Below are positions 1 through 27,340 of a stretch of DNA of 64,000 bases, in pieces. The position numbers were made by a program, and so were the translations under genes. The notes beneath the pieces are model-generated. The model was not told where the DNA came from. It worked only from the letters and a program-made list of their open reading frames with translations, and searched no databases. The DNA comes from Microglena sp. YARC. Lineage: Eukaryota > Chlorophyta > Chlorophyceae > Chlamydomonadales > Chlamydomonadaceae. The stretch is from assembly GCA_022414725.1 (NCBI GenBank), contig CM039466.1, forward strand, positions 34,539,506 to 34,603,505, written 5' to 3'. How positions within the stretch are numbered: position 1 is the stretch's first letter; each line of letters starts with the position of its first letter.

Positions 1-225
1 ACAGTATGTATGTGTGTATTGTGTGTATTGACAATATGTATGTGTGTATTGTGTGTATTGACAGTATGTATGTGTGTATTGACAGTATGTATGTGTGTAT
101 TGTATGTATTGACAGTATGTATGTATGTATGTATTGACAGTATTTATGTGTGTATTGACAGTATGTTTGTGTTTATGGATGTGTTTATTGACTTCCAGCA
201 CATCTACCAAAGCCAACCGCAATGA
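1..225. repeat. TG-rich minisatellite
   Basis: The first 180 bases repeat a roughly 20-30 base TG-rich unit ending in attgacag, with small variations. The short open frames here are low-complexity Cys/Val/Met translations of the repeat and not genes. Confidence 0.9.
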
Positions 226-593
226 TAGCCTACCAGCAGTACTGGCAGTCCTGACACCAGCACCATCACATACCCTTGCCTTGACAAATACATGAAACAC
301 TGCGTACTTCCATCATAGACAATAAGCAGTTGCCACAAGACAAACATAAAATAATGTACACCTACATTGAGGCAAACATTCAAACCCATGCCGACATGTA
401 TACATCCATCTTGTACCCCTTCACCTACACCTACACCAACACCTCTACAACCGCTACCACCACCACCATTGACATCAGCACTTGACTACCAAGATAATGT
501 ATCCACCAACTCACACCCTGCCACTACCACCACTACCACCACCACCACCATTGACACCACCACCACCCACCACCAACACCAACACCAACACCC
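226..593. other. Low-complexity intronic or 5' flank, no gene seen
   Basis: Bases 226-370 are ordinary unique-looking sequence. From about 400 the plus strand becomes an ACC/CCA-rich low-complexity run that grades into the 86-bp array. No exon of the downstream fibrillin gene is recognised here. Its N-terminal exons probably lie before the window. Confidence 0.5.
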
Positions 594-2373
594 ATGAAGT
601 TCTTGAGGGTCACTGGAAGTTGTTGTACACCTCAAACACCACCCACCACCAACACCAACACCCACCAACACCAACACCTACCAACACCAACACCCACCAG
701 CATTAACACCCACCAACACCAACACCAACACCCACCGACACCAACACCCACCAACGACCACCAACACCAACACCCACCACCCACCACCACAACCAGGCTC
801 TTGAAGTTCTTGAAGTTCTTGATGGTCGCTGGAAGTTGGTGTACACCTCAAACACTCAGACCTTGATGCTTCTGAACGCCATCGACTCCATCCCTCTTGC
901 GGATATTGGAGACGTGTACCAAGTGATGCCACCACCACTACCCACCAACACCACAACCAACACCCACCAACACCACCACCAGGCTCTTGAAGTTCTTGAG
1001 GGTCGCTGGAAGTTGGTGTACACCTCAAACACTCAGACCTTGATGCTTCTGAATGCCATCGACTCCATCCCTCTTGCAGATATTGGAGACGTGTACCAAG
1101 TGATGCCACCACCACTATCCACCAACACCACAACCAACACCCACCAACACCACCACCAGGCTCTTGAAGTTCTTGAGGGTCGCTGGAAGTTGGTGTACAC
1201 TTCAAACACCACCCACCAACACCCACCACCCACCACCACCACCAGGCTCTTGAAGTTCTTGAGGGTCGCTGGAAGTTGGTGTACACTTCAAACACCACCC
1301 ACCAACACCCACCACCCACCAACACCACCAGGCTCTTGAAGTTCTTGAGGGTCGCTGGAAGTTGGTGTACACTTCAAACACCACCCACCAACACCCACCA
1401 CCCACCAACACCACCAGGCTCTTGAAGTTCTTGAGGGTCGCTGGAAGTTGTGTACACTTCAAACACCACCCACCAACACCCACCACCCACCAACACCACC
1501 AGGCTCTTGAAGTTCTTGAGGGTCGCTGGAAGTTGGTGTACACTTCAAACACCACCCACCAACACCCACCACCCACCAACACCACCAGGCTCTTGAAGTT
1601 CTTGAGGGTCGCTGGAAGTTGGTGTACACTTCAAACACCACCCACCAACACCCACCACCCACCAACACCACCAGGCTCTTGAAGTTCTTGAGGGTCGCTG
1701 GAAGTTGGTGTACACTTCAAACACCACCCACCAACACCCACCACCCACCAACACCACCAGGCTCTTGAAGTTCTTGAGGGTCGCTGGAAGTTGGTGTACA
1801 CTTCAAACACCACCCACCAACACCCACCACCCACCAACACCACCAGGCTCTTGAAGTTCTTGAGGGTCGCTGGAAGTTGGTGTACACTTCAAACACCACC
1901 CACCAACACCCACCACCCACCAACACCACCAGGCTCTTGAAGTTCTTGAGGGTCGCTGGAAGTTGGTGTACACTTCAAACACCACCCACCAACACCCACC
2001 ACCCACCAACACCAACAGGCTCTTGAAGTTCTTGAGGGTCGCTGGAAGTTGGTGTACACTTCAAACACCACCCACCAACACCCACCACCCACCAACACCA
2101 ACAGGCTCTTGAAGTTCTTGAGGGTCGCTGGAAGTTGGTGTACACTTCAAACACCACCCACAACACCCACCACACCCACCACCACCCACCAACACCACCA
2201 GGCTCTTGAAGTTCTTGAGGGTCGCTGGAAGTTGGTGTACACTTCAAACACCACCCACCAACACCCACCACCCACCAACACCACCAGGCTCTTGAAGTTC
2301 TTGAGGGTCGCTGGAAGTTGGTGTACACTTCAAACACCACCCACCAACACCCACCACCCACCAACACCACCAG
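594..2373 (+). repeat. 86-bp minisatellite carrying a fibrillin splice acceptor and exon start
   Basis: Seventeen recognisable copies (near 797, 983, 1161, 1245, 1331 and so on to 2287, with the true exon at 2374), plus a degenerate one at 597, contain CCACCAG followed by the first ~45 bases of the fibrillin exon (frame ALEVLEGRWKLVYTSNT). An ACC-rich intron tail then leads to the next copy. The period is 86 bases from about 1588 to 2100. Two early copies (about 797-927 and 983-1105) carry a longer piece of the exon, as far as the codons for DVYQV, and both break at the same point. The long open frames on both strands are products of the repetition. Confidence 0.9.
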
Positions 2374-2526
2374 GCTCTTGAAGTTCTTGAGGGTCGCTGG
2401 AAGTTGGTGTACACTTCAAACACTCAGACCTTGATGCTCCTGAACGCGATTGACTCCATCCCCCTGGTGGATATTGGAGACGTGTACCAAGTGATCGACG
2501 GGAAGACACTGACGGCTCACAACAAG
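2374..2526 (+). CDS. Fibrillin exon a (last acceptor of the 86-bp array)
   Basis: This 51-codon, phase-0 exon runs from CCACCAG to a GTGCGC donor. It is the only array copy that continues uninterrupted past DVYQV into IDGKTLTAHNK and a donor. Confidence 0.85.
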
Positions 2527-4493
2527 GTGCGCCAAAATTGAAATTTTGAAAATGGTACGAGCTGCGTGAGTTTATGGTAACTAAGGCAAGACTCATGTTA
2601 ATGTCTACCTTCTAGTTAAGGCGTATCGTGTAAATGCAGTAACTCAAATTCAAATTCAAATTACCACCACTTCATGTGACTTCCATTTTTTGAACCTCTA
2701 AACATTCATGTGGATGACCCACCCACCCACCCACCCGCACCACCCACCCACACACCACCCACCGCCCCCTGACCCTGTGTAGATCTATATCGCTGTGCCA
2801 GTCGTGCTCGCATACCATGACTCCAATGTTTTTGCACCTGTATACATCCATGTGAATATACCCCTCACACTCGATGTTGCAGATTGACATCGCTGTGCCA
2901 GTCATGCTCTCACTATCTGCTGAGGCCGGCTTTGAGGTCCGCACACCCCGTCAGTTCAAGGTCCGATTCCACAAGATGGGCTTGGACACTTATATCCAGA
3001 CCCCCCAGCTCCTGGCCGCCATTGATATGCCTGACTCTATCACTGTGTTGGGTACCACCATTGACTTGACCATGCTCAGGTGCGCATGGTTGGTTGGCTC
3101 CCACCTAGGAGGGGGGGGGGGGGGGGGGGGGGCGGAGGGAGAGGAGGAGAGGACAGGAGAGGGGGGGGGGAAGAAGGAGAATAAGAAAAGACACTTTGGC
3201 ATGTCTGACTCGATAATTGTGTTGGGTAACACCATCCACTTGACCTTGCTCAGGTGCGCATGGTTGGTTGGCTCCCACCGAGGGGGAGAGAGGGGGGGGG
3301 GGGGGGGGGGGGGGAGAGAAAACCCATTGACATGCCTGACTCGATCACTGTGTTGGTTAACACCATCGACTTGACCACGCTCAGGTGCGCATGGATGGTT
3401 GGCTCCCACAAATGGGGGGGGGGGGGGGAGAGAGAGAGAGAGAGAGAGAGAGACTTGTGCTTTCTCTATAATAGGGTTGACTAGATGACTTACTCTTTAC
3501 GGAAGAGAGTGGGTTCAAAGTTCTTCACAGGTTCCCTCCAAAGGCTGGATTGATGCCCCACCCACCCAACCCCACCCAACCCCACCCAACCTCACCCAAC
3601 CCCACCCAACCCCACCCAACCCCACCCAACCCCCACTCCCACAGCTGACTGAGATGCCCTCCAAAGCCCTACTCATACCCTGACCTTGATGAATAAAGAA
3701 ATAGTACGCATTATTACGAGGCGTGAGGTTGAGGGGGCGAGCCCGTTTGCTTGCACTGGGACCAACCACGAAACCCCAACCCCAACCAATCTCACACATG
3801 CTCCTCCCAACCCTGTAGAACCATGCCCGTCAACCCCATGAACTCCACCACTACCACCTTTCTCCCCCCCCCCCCCCCCTCCCTCCGTGGGTTGACAGGC
3901 CTTCAAAGCCCTACTCATGCCCTGACTCTGAGCCATCTCACACATGCCATCCCCGACCCCCCCCCCCCCCCCCCCCCCCCCCCCTTTTAACTATGCGTGA
4001 GGTTGAGGGGGGCAGCCAGTTTGCTTGCACTGGGACCAACCACCAAACCCCGACCCCGACCCATCCCACACGTGCTCTCTCCCCCCCCTGTAGGACCATG
4101 AACCCCATCATCAACCCCATGAAATCTGCTGTGGCAACTGCCCAGGCCATGCTCCGGCAAGCCAGCCCGTTTGCTTGCACTGGGACCAACCACAAAACCC
4201 CACCCCCGACCCATCTCACACATGCCCCCCCCCCACCCACCCACCCCACACACACACACACCTCCCCCTGTAGGACCATGTTTATCAACCCCATGAATTC
4301 TGCTGTGGAGACTGCCCAGGCCATGCTCCAGCAGGCTGTGTCCCCACAGTTTGACATGAACCCAAGTGAGATGACCTCCCTCTGGATGCTCACCACCTAC
4401 CTGGATGGCACACTTCGAATCTCCCGGGACGATAGCGGACGTGTGTTTGTCATGCTCAAGGATGTTTCAATTGACAGCCTGGTCAGCCGATGA
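2374..4493 (+). CDS. PAP/fibrillin (plastid lipid-associated) protein, C-terminal part, 3 exons
   Basis: Three exons, 2374-2526, 2883-3079 and 4274-4493, join in phases 0 and 2 to give about 189 codons ending in TGA. The product matches the PAP/fibrillin domain: a Trp-rich start (EGRWKLVYTSN), a middle GFEVRTPRQFKVRF strand region, and the C-terminal signature TTYLDGTLRISRDDSGRVFV. Fibrillins are lipocalin-like plastid proteins associated with plastoglobules and thylakoids. The N-terminal exons and any transit peptide are missing and should lie upstream of the window. Each splice boundary is accompanied by extra tandem copies of itself, so the true boundaries were chosen by frame continuity. 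The family assignment is firm. The subfamily, and whether all exons are included, is not. Confidence 0.85.
2777..2813 (+). pseudogene. Partial copy of the fibrillin exon b acceptor and start
   Basis: GTGTAG followed by about 31 bases resembles the acceptor and first bases of the true exon at 2883 (frame IYIAVPVVLAY against IDIAVPVMLSL). It stops being similar after about 30 bases. Confidence 0.7.
2883..3079 (+). CDS. Fibrillin exon b
   Basis: Acceptor TTGCAG at 2877-2882, then 65 codons plus 2 bases, with donor GTGCGC at 3080. It encodes the central domain from IDIAVPVM to VLGTTIDLTMLR. Confidence 0.85.
3103..3452 (+). repeat. Two extra copies of the fibrillin exon b 3' end and donor, separated by G-tracts
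   Basis: Bases 3199-3284 and 3331-3416 repeat the exon end that begins near 3027 (MPDSITVLGTTIDLT...LR), the CAG/GTGCGC donor and the following GGTTGGCTCCCAC. Poly-G or G/A-rich tracts intervene (3110-3132, 3293-3313, 3415-3452). Donor positions are 3080 (true), 3254 and 3385. Confidence 0.85.
3554..3640. repeat. CCCAACCCCA-type minisatellite
   Basis: About eight copies of a 10-base CCCACCCAAC unit lie inside the fibrillin intron. Confidence 0.85.
3703..4195 (+). repeat. Repeated block: element A plus fibrillin exon c acceptor
   Basis: Three blocks each start with an element-A copy (gaggcgtgaggttgaggg... near 3718, 3988 and a part at 4163) and end with an intron tail, CCCTGTAG and the exon start (GACCATG...AACCCCATGAA). 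Acceptors are at 3818, 4093 and the true 4273. The second copy keeps about 65 bases of exon and the first about 35. C-tracts separate the blocks. Confidence 0.8.
4274..4493 (+). CDS. Fibrillin exon c (terminal)
   Basis: Acceptor CCCTGTAG at 4266-4273. The first base completes the split codon, and 72 codons and TGA follow. It carries the conserved C-terminal strand TTYLDGTLRISRDDSGR. The last codons (SIDSLVSR) are the seed of the array that follows. Confidence 0.85.
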
Positions 4494-6172
4494 GCAAACA
4501 GTCCATTGACAGCCTGGACAGCCAGGTCAGCCGATGAACCATCAGTCCATTGACAGCCTGGACAGCCTGGTCAGCCAATGAACAAACAGTCCATTGACAG
4601 CCTGGACAACCTGGTCAGCCGATGAACCATCAGTCCATTGACAGCCTGGACAGCCTGGTCAACCGATGAACAAACAGTCCATTGACAGCCTGGACAACCT
4701 GGTCAGCCGATGAACAAGCAGTCCATTGACAGCCTGGACAGCCGATGAACAAACAGTCCATTGACAGCCTGGACAACCTGGTCAGCCGATGAACAAGCAG
4801 TCCATTGACAGCATGGACAGCCGATGAACAAACAGTTCATTGACAGCCTGGACAACCTGGTCAGCCGATGAACCATCAGTCCATTGACAGCCTGGACAGC
4901 CTGGTCAGCCGATGAACAAACAGTCCATTGACAGCCTGGACAACCTGGTCAGCCGATGAACAAGCAGTCCATTGACAGCCTGGACAGCCGATGAACAAAC
5001 AGTCCATTGACAGCCTGGACAACCTGGTCAGCCAATGAACCATCAGTTTATTGACAGCCTGGACAGCCTGGTCAGCCGATGAACAAGCAGTCCATTGACA
5101 GCCTGGACAGCCTGGTCAGCCGATGAACCATCAGTCCATTGACAGCCTGGACAGCCTGGTCAGCCGATGAACCATCAGTCCATTGACAGCCTGGACAGCC
5201 TGGTCAACCGATGAACAAACAGTCCATTGACAGCCTGGACAACCTGGTCAGCCGATGAACAAGCAGTCCATTGACAGCCTGGACAGCCGATGAACAAACA
5301 GTCCATTGACAGCCTGTACAACCTGGTCAGCCGATGAACAAGCAGTCCATTGACAGCATGGACAGCCGATGAACAAACAGTTCATTGACAGCCTGGACAA
5401 CCTGGTCAGCCGATGAACCATCAGTCCATTGACAGCCTGGACAGCCTGGTCAGCCGATGAACAAACAGTCCATTGACAGCCTGGACAACCTGGTCAGCCG
5501 ATGAACAAGCAGTCCATTGACAGCCTGGACAGCCGATGAACAAACAGTCCATTGACAGCCTGGACAACCTGGTCAGCCAATGAACCATCAGTTTATTGAC
5601 AGCCTGGACAGCCTGGTCAGCCGATGAACAAGCAGTCCATTGACAGCCTGGACAGCCTGGTCAGCCGATGAACCATCAGTCCATTGACAGCCTGGACAGC
5701 CTGGTCAGCCGATGAACCATCAGTCCATTGACAGCCTGGACAGCCTGGTCAGCCGATGAACAAACAGTCCATTGACAGCCTGGTCAGCCGATGAACAAGC
5801 AGTCCATTGACAGCCTGGACAGCCTGGTCAGCCGATGAACCATCAGTTTATTGACAGCCTGGACAGCCTGGTCAGCCGATGAACAAACAGTTTATTGACA
5901 GCCTGGACAACCTGGTCAGCCGATGAACCATCAGTCCATTGACAGCCTGGACAGCCTGGTCAGCCGATGAACCATCAGTCCATTGACAGCCTGGACAGCC
6001 TGGTCAGCCGATGAACCATCAGTCCATTGACAGCCTGGACAGCCTGGTCAGCCGATGAACTATCAGTCCATTGACAGCCTGGTCAGCCGATGAACAAGCA
6101 GTCCATTGACAGCCTGGTCAGCGGATGAACAAACAGTCCATTGACAGCCTGGACAGCCTGGTCGGCCGATGA
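4465..6172 (+). repeat. 44/35-bp minisatellite grown from the fibrillin stop region, with a 545-bp higher-order period
   Basis: About 40 units derive from the last codons and stop of the fibrillin gene. The 44-base form is four 11-base blocks, and a 35-base form lacks part of the last blocks. Rare variants recur at a fixed spacing: gcatgg at 4811 and 5356, and the gttta variant at 5046 and 5591, both 545 bases apart. A higher-order duplication is therefore superimposed. The first unit contains the real stop codon, so the array is presumably 3' UTR or flank. Confidence 0.95.
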
Positions 6173-6219
6173 ATGAACAATAGGAACAAACAACAAACAA
6201 CAGACCGCTTGTTTCGTTC

Positions 6220-6302
6220 ACCACTGCAAATTGGTGGTTGGCCCCAGTGTAAGCAAACAGGCTGGCCCTCTCAACCTCACGCCTCATAATAAGGCGTACT
6301 AT
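6220..6302 (-). repeat. Interspersed element A
   Basis: Copy of a short repeat with the signature gcaagcaaac...ctcaacctcacgcctcgtaataaggcgt and a small ACGCCT/AGGCGT hairpin. Others lie near 3718, 3988, 17384 and 24496. Orientation is defined by the gaggcgtgaggttgag strand. Confidence 0.75.
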
Positions 6303-7665
6303 TGATTTAATTATTCATTTATTCGACACTGCGAAGGTGGCGAGTATACTGAGTTCATTACCTTGTTATGGGGCATGCAGCTATTGATTCCTACTTGTAG
6401 GGACGAGTTGCACTACTACAGTACTAACACTGAATCCCGGTGTTAGTTCACTAGTACTATCTTATTTAGCGCTACCTCATAACATGATGATTTTGTTAGT
6501 ATAATATAATGATTTGGATACTCTAATATAATAATTTGGTCACTATTATATGATAATTTGGTTACTAGAATCCAATAATTTGCCACTATAATATAATGAT
6601 TTCGTTTCATTATTGATTCATGTCATGCGTGGAAACGCTGAAATCGGTGAAGCTGTCAAGGCCAGGTTGCTGCACTATTGGTGTTCAGTCCTCTAGAATG
6701 TCTAAGCTTCAGGACATAACTCATTCATTTAGTTGCTGGTGTTCTAGTGTTACCAATATTGGATCATCTCATTTAATTTTTTGTTTGGTAGTGCACTGGA
6801 CTACTTGTGTTACCGAAGGGACCAGCCCATGTATCTGGTTGCTAGTTGCTAGTGTATTTGGGTCATCGATTGGTATTTGCGCCTACTCTTTTTTAGGAGT
6901 GGCAATGCCATTCAAACTGAATCCTCGGTGACGCTGGTTTGTTTAGGGAGACCCACCTCCTGGGGTGAAAATCCTTTCACAACTAAAAAACGACGAGAGG
7001 TGCTCCAACATTCTTGCTCCAGCTAAGACCGTTGGTTACCGTCCCCCTGTCAACCTTGAGAGCTTGGTAAAATTGCAGACGGTATTCTGCAGATTGATCA
7101 GGTTGAGTACATTTTGTGCTCTACCAGCCTTATTAAGGCTCATGGAGTCGTCGTCCGCTGGCAGGGTGAAGATGAGTTGTGAGATGAACTATTCTTCACC
7201 GCTTGAAATTGTATTTGGTTACGTAGCTCCAGCCTTTTAGGCTTCTCGTCAACTTTGGAAGCAACCTCAACATTTTAAACATTATGATCAAAATATACTG
7301 AAACTTGATCCTGGTTACATGTCTCTAGCCAGCAACTTCTTTACCACACTTGCATGCAGGCGTGATTTTAAATATGAGCGTATAGATAATGAATATATAA
7401 ATGCACTTATCTCTCGCACTTGTCCATGCATTCAGGCTGGGCAGTTGAACTTGAACTTGAGCTTGGTTACATGGCTCGAGCCTTTAAGGCTGTTCGCCGT
7501 TGACAGTTAAATGATGAATTATTCACCTCAAAGCATACATATCAAAATATATTTGATCCAATCTCTTCAGACTAGTGCAGGGAGACCCACCCTTCGAGGC
7601 GGAAATTCTTCCCCACCCCCACCTTCCGTAAGTCAGACATGGGCAGTTGGATATCATACTCTCAG
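6303..7665. other. Intergenic, AT-rich, with repeats
   Basis: There is no gene with recognisable homology. At about 6480-6620 five imperfect ~30-base AT-rich units repeat an ATAATTTGG core. At 6885-6985 lies element B. Fragments of a further repeat (ggttacat...agccagcaa...) occur near 7200-7350 and recur at 11890 and 12400. Confidence 0.6.
6885..6985 (+). mobile_element. Interspersed element B
   Basis: About 100 bases ending in CCTGGGGTGAAAATCCTTT. The reverse complement of the same element is found in each tandem unit downstream (31720, 37438, 43200). Shorter 3' tails occur at 7570, 18915, 19070, 19250, 26118 and 26785. A conserved 3' end with variable 5' truncation suggests a SINE-like retroelement. 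Confidence 0.7.
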
Positions 7666-7882
7666 CCCCTTTCAATGATATACGATGGTCAAGTGGTAGA
7701 CCAGATCGCTGTAGGATGAAGAGTCGGGGGTTCGACTGATCGACTCCCCATTCGGTTGCTCTTGGCGTTGTAGGTCGTCGTCAACCCCGATTGTAGCTTG
7801 TCCAGTTGAGGTAGAAGACAGCTCCCCACCCACGTACTACGGGCTCCCTGAACATCACGCCCCACTAGGCGTTCTCATTACC
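7666..7882 (+). mobile_element. tRNA-derived SINE, copy 1
   Basis: About 215 bases with a tRNA-like head: an A-box-like TGGTCAAGTGGTA and a B-box-like GGGGGTTCGA about 45 bases later. A non-tRNA body follows, with tail CACGCCCCACTAGGCGTTCTCATTACC. Three more copies with the same head, body and tail are at 18306, 22199 and 22971. No functional tRNA is implied, because the acceptor stem does not close. Confidence 0.8.
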
Positions 7883-8857
7883 ATACTCTCACAATTGCAT
7901 AACACGTAGGAAGCTTGGCAATCGGCAATCCCTTGCAGCGCTTCATTAAGCGTGTATCGCGCAAATACGTAAGTAATCTTGTAGCGCACAAGGCAGCATA
8001 GCGGGTAGCAAGTAGTAAGCTTGGCAATTGAAAAGCCCTTATGTAATCGAAAATGGTAGCAAATGGCAGAACAAATGGGAGTCATATAGAGAGTCTAACG
8101 ATCTCCATAGTTAGGTTTGGGTTGGTTTGATTACATGGTCTACCAGCTTGCAAGCTGCTCACATTCTACGGGCGTGCTTAACATGGGTATAATTGTGTAA
8201 TTAAATTATTAATGTAGCACGTACTCGGGGTCCTCGTAGGTAAAACGATTATTTGGGGGTCAGTTCATGAGTTTTTTTCTTTCTAACCCCTCCTGATACC
8301 GTTTTCATGTTTGGGCATGCCCCTTTAGCCTATTTGGCCACCCCTCGACTGTAACAAAGTACACATGGGTAGTATATAAAGGAACGGCAATATGATATCA
8401 TATGATGCCGGCAGTCTGAATAGGCCTAATTTACCATTTATATACAATATCATATGATGCAATGTGTATGATATATTGGTATCATACTCGCCTTTGGTCA
8501 ACATCATAAGATATGCCGGTCCCTAAGTATAAACTATGGATTCGAGTCCTTAGTCCATATCCCTCATGGGTACAACATTACAGATTAATCTACATCCACA
8601 TCGGGGTTTCCGTTTGCACGATTGAATCATTGATCCAGTAGGGGAACTGCTAGCTGCTGGAGGTCTGGCCAGGGGTCGGAAAGTCAATGTTGGCCGCAGC
8701 TATACCCTGTCCGCGCTAAACCACAGCCCCAGAAAGAGCAAGACCCGCGAAGACCCCGCCAAGACAGACCGGCCAGGACTCTTGATCACGCCCATCCACC
8801 ACGCCCAAACGCCCTAAGGTTCCAGGCACCACTTATCGTCCTCCTCTGATCACCAGC
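7883..8857. other. Intergenic and presumptive BPNT-A 5' flank
   Basis: Apart from the MITE at 8379-8525 nothing is recognised. The 200 bases before the ATG at 8858 are GC-richer than the preceding DNA. They would hold the promoter and 5' UTR of BPNT-A, but no TATA box or motif is convincing. Confidence 0.4.
8379..8525. mobile_element. hAT-like MITE family D, copy D1
   Basis: A 147-base palindromic element with ends AGGAACGGCAATATGATATC and ATATGCCGGTCCCTA. Flanking 8-mers AGTATATA (8371-8378) and AGTATAAA (8526-8533) look like an 8-bp target duplication with one change. An 8-bp duplication and TAGGG ends suggest the hAT superfamily. No transposase is present. Confidence 0.75.
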
Positions 8858-26406
<17,549 letters not shown>

Positions 26407-26460
26407 GTCCTGACATCATTTCTCTTAAGTTCTTGTCGTGATATCCATGAATCTGTTCAA

Positions 26461-26663
26461 CATAGCTTTCCTTTTCAGCTATGGGCAGCAGCTTCTAGGC
26501 AGCTTCCTGAGCCAGCCACTGGGCTAAGCCCCAATATTTCAACAGTGCTGGAAAGCTGATTTTGTCAGCTTCCTGGGGCACTACTTTGCTTTCGGTTTTG
26601 CTAGGTTGCAAGCCAGAGGAGATGCCTAGAAGCTGTTGCTCGTAGCTGAGAAGAAAAGCTATG
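26461..26663. mobile_element. hAT-like MITE family C, copy C6 with exact 8-bp target duplication
   Basis: 203 bases between CATAGCTTTCCTTTTCAGCT and AGCTGAGAAGAAAAGCTATG. CTGTTCAA is repeated exactly on both sides (26453-26460 and 26664-26671). Confidence 0.9.
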
Positions 26664-26862
26664 CTGTTCAAGCATGGAATGACAGCGGCCTGGCAAGCCC
26701 GCCTTTCCAACGGGTGAATACTTAGTAGGAATTACTCCGCCTTTCTTTCTGAATCCCTGGTGGGCGCTGTTTTGTGTACTGGGTCCCACTTCCTGGGGTG
26801 AAAATCCTTTTAATAAAAAAGTGGTGTCTTGGTGTATAATAATATTACTTTACGTTGCCACC

Positions 26863-26945
26863 GACAGGCCATTGTTGGTCCAAGGCAAGCCCGCTCCACA
26901 ACATCAGGGGGGGGTCTTCCAACTAATCCTCAAAATCTTACAGTA
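26863..26945 (+). repeat. Interspersed element H
   Basis: CGACAGGCCATTGTTGG to CTTCCAACTAATCCTCAAAA. It matches the reverse complement of 9629-9708. Confidence 0.65.
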
Positions 26946-27187
26946 GCCATGGAGTATGCAGAGCATGTAAGGAATATCTGTGGACTGGCGTGGCTAGTGC
27001 CTTACTGTATATCAGGTCTTGTAAATGAAATTGCAAATAATTTGAGTCAGGGATGGGATCATTCAATGGTGGTTGGAACTGGGAAGTGAAAATAAAGGAA
27101 CCAGAAACATAAGATTGGATCTGTTTGATGGCTTTTTTACTGCCACGACCATTGTACAGTAACCAACTAGCCATCGTGTATGTTTTA

Positions 27188-27340
27188 CAGGCTAGCCGAT
27201 TAAGGCATAGCCAAATAGGCTAAATATAGTTGCCTTACCTTAGTATTGGGAATGGCTGCCAACAAAACAAGCACTGGTGAACTGAACCCCAACAATTCGT
27301 AGACGACGGGGGGCGTAGTTCGTGCTATGTAGATGATTCA
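27188..27340 (+). mobile_element. Interspersed element E
   Basis: Contains AGCCAAATAGGCTAAAT, CAAGCACTGGTGAACTGAAC and CAACAATTCGTAGACG, the landmarks shared with 34497-34655. Confidence 0.6.

Noticed and set aside
678..2370. Long open frames on both strands of the 86-bp array (up to 216 codons, Trp/Val-rich or Thr/His-rich)
   Set aside because: They are translations of the tandem repeat in several registers. The real coding content is only the exon start in the frame ALEVLEGRWKL.
4465..6172. CRISPR-like array
   Set aside because: Units are contiguous 11-base blocks without unique spacers, in a eukaryotic 3' flank. It is a minisatellite.
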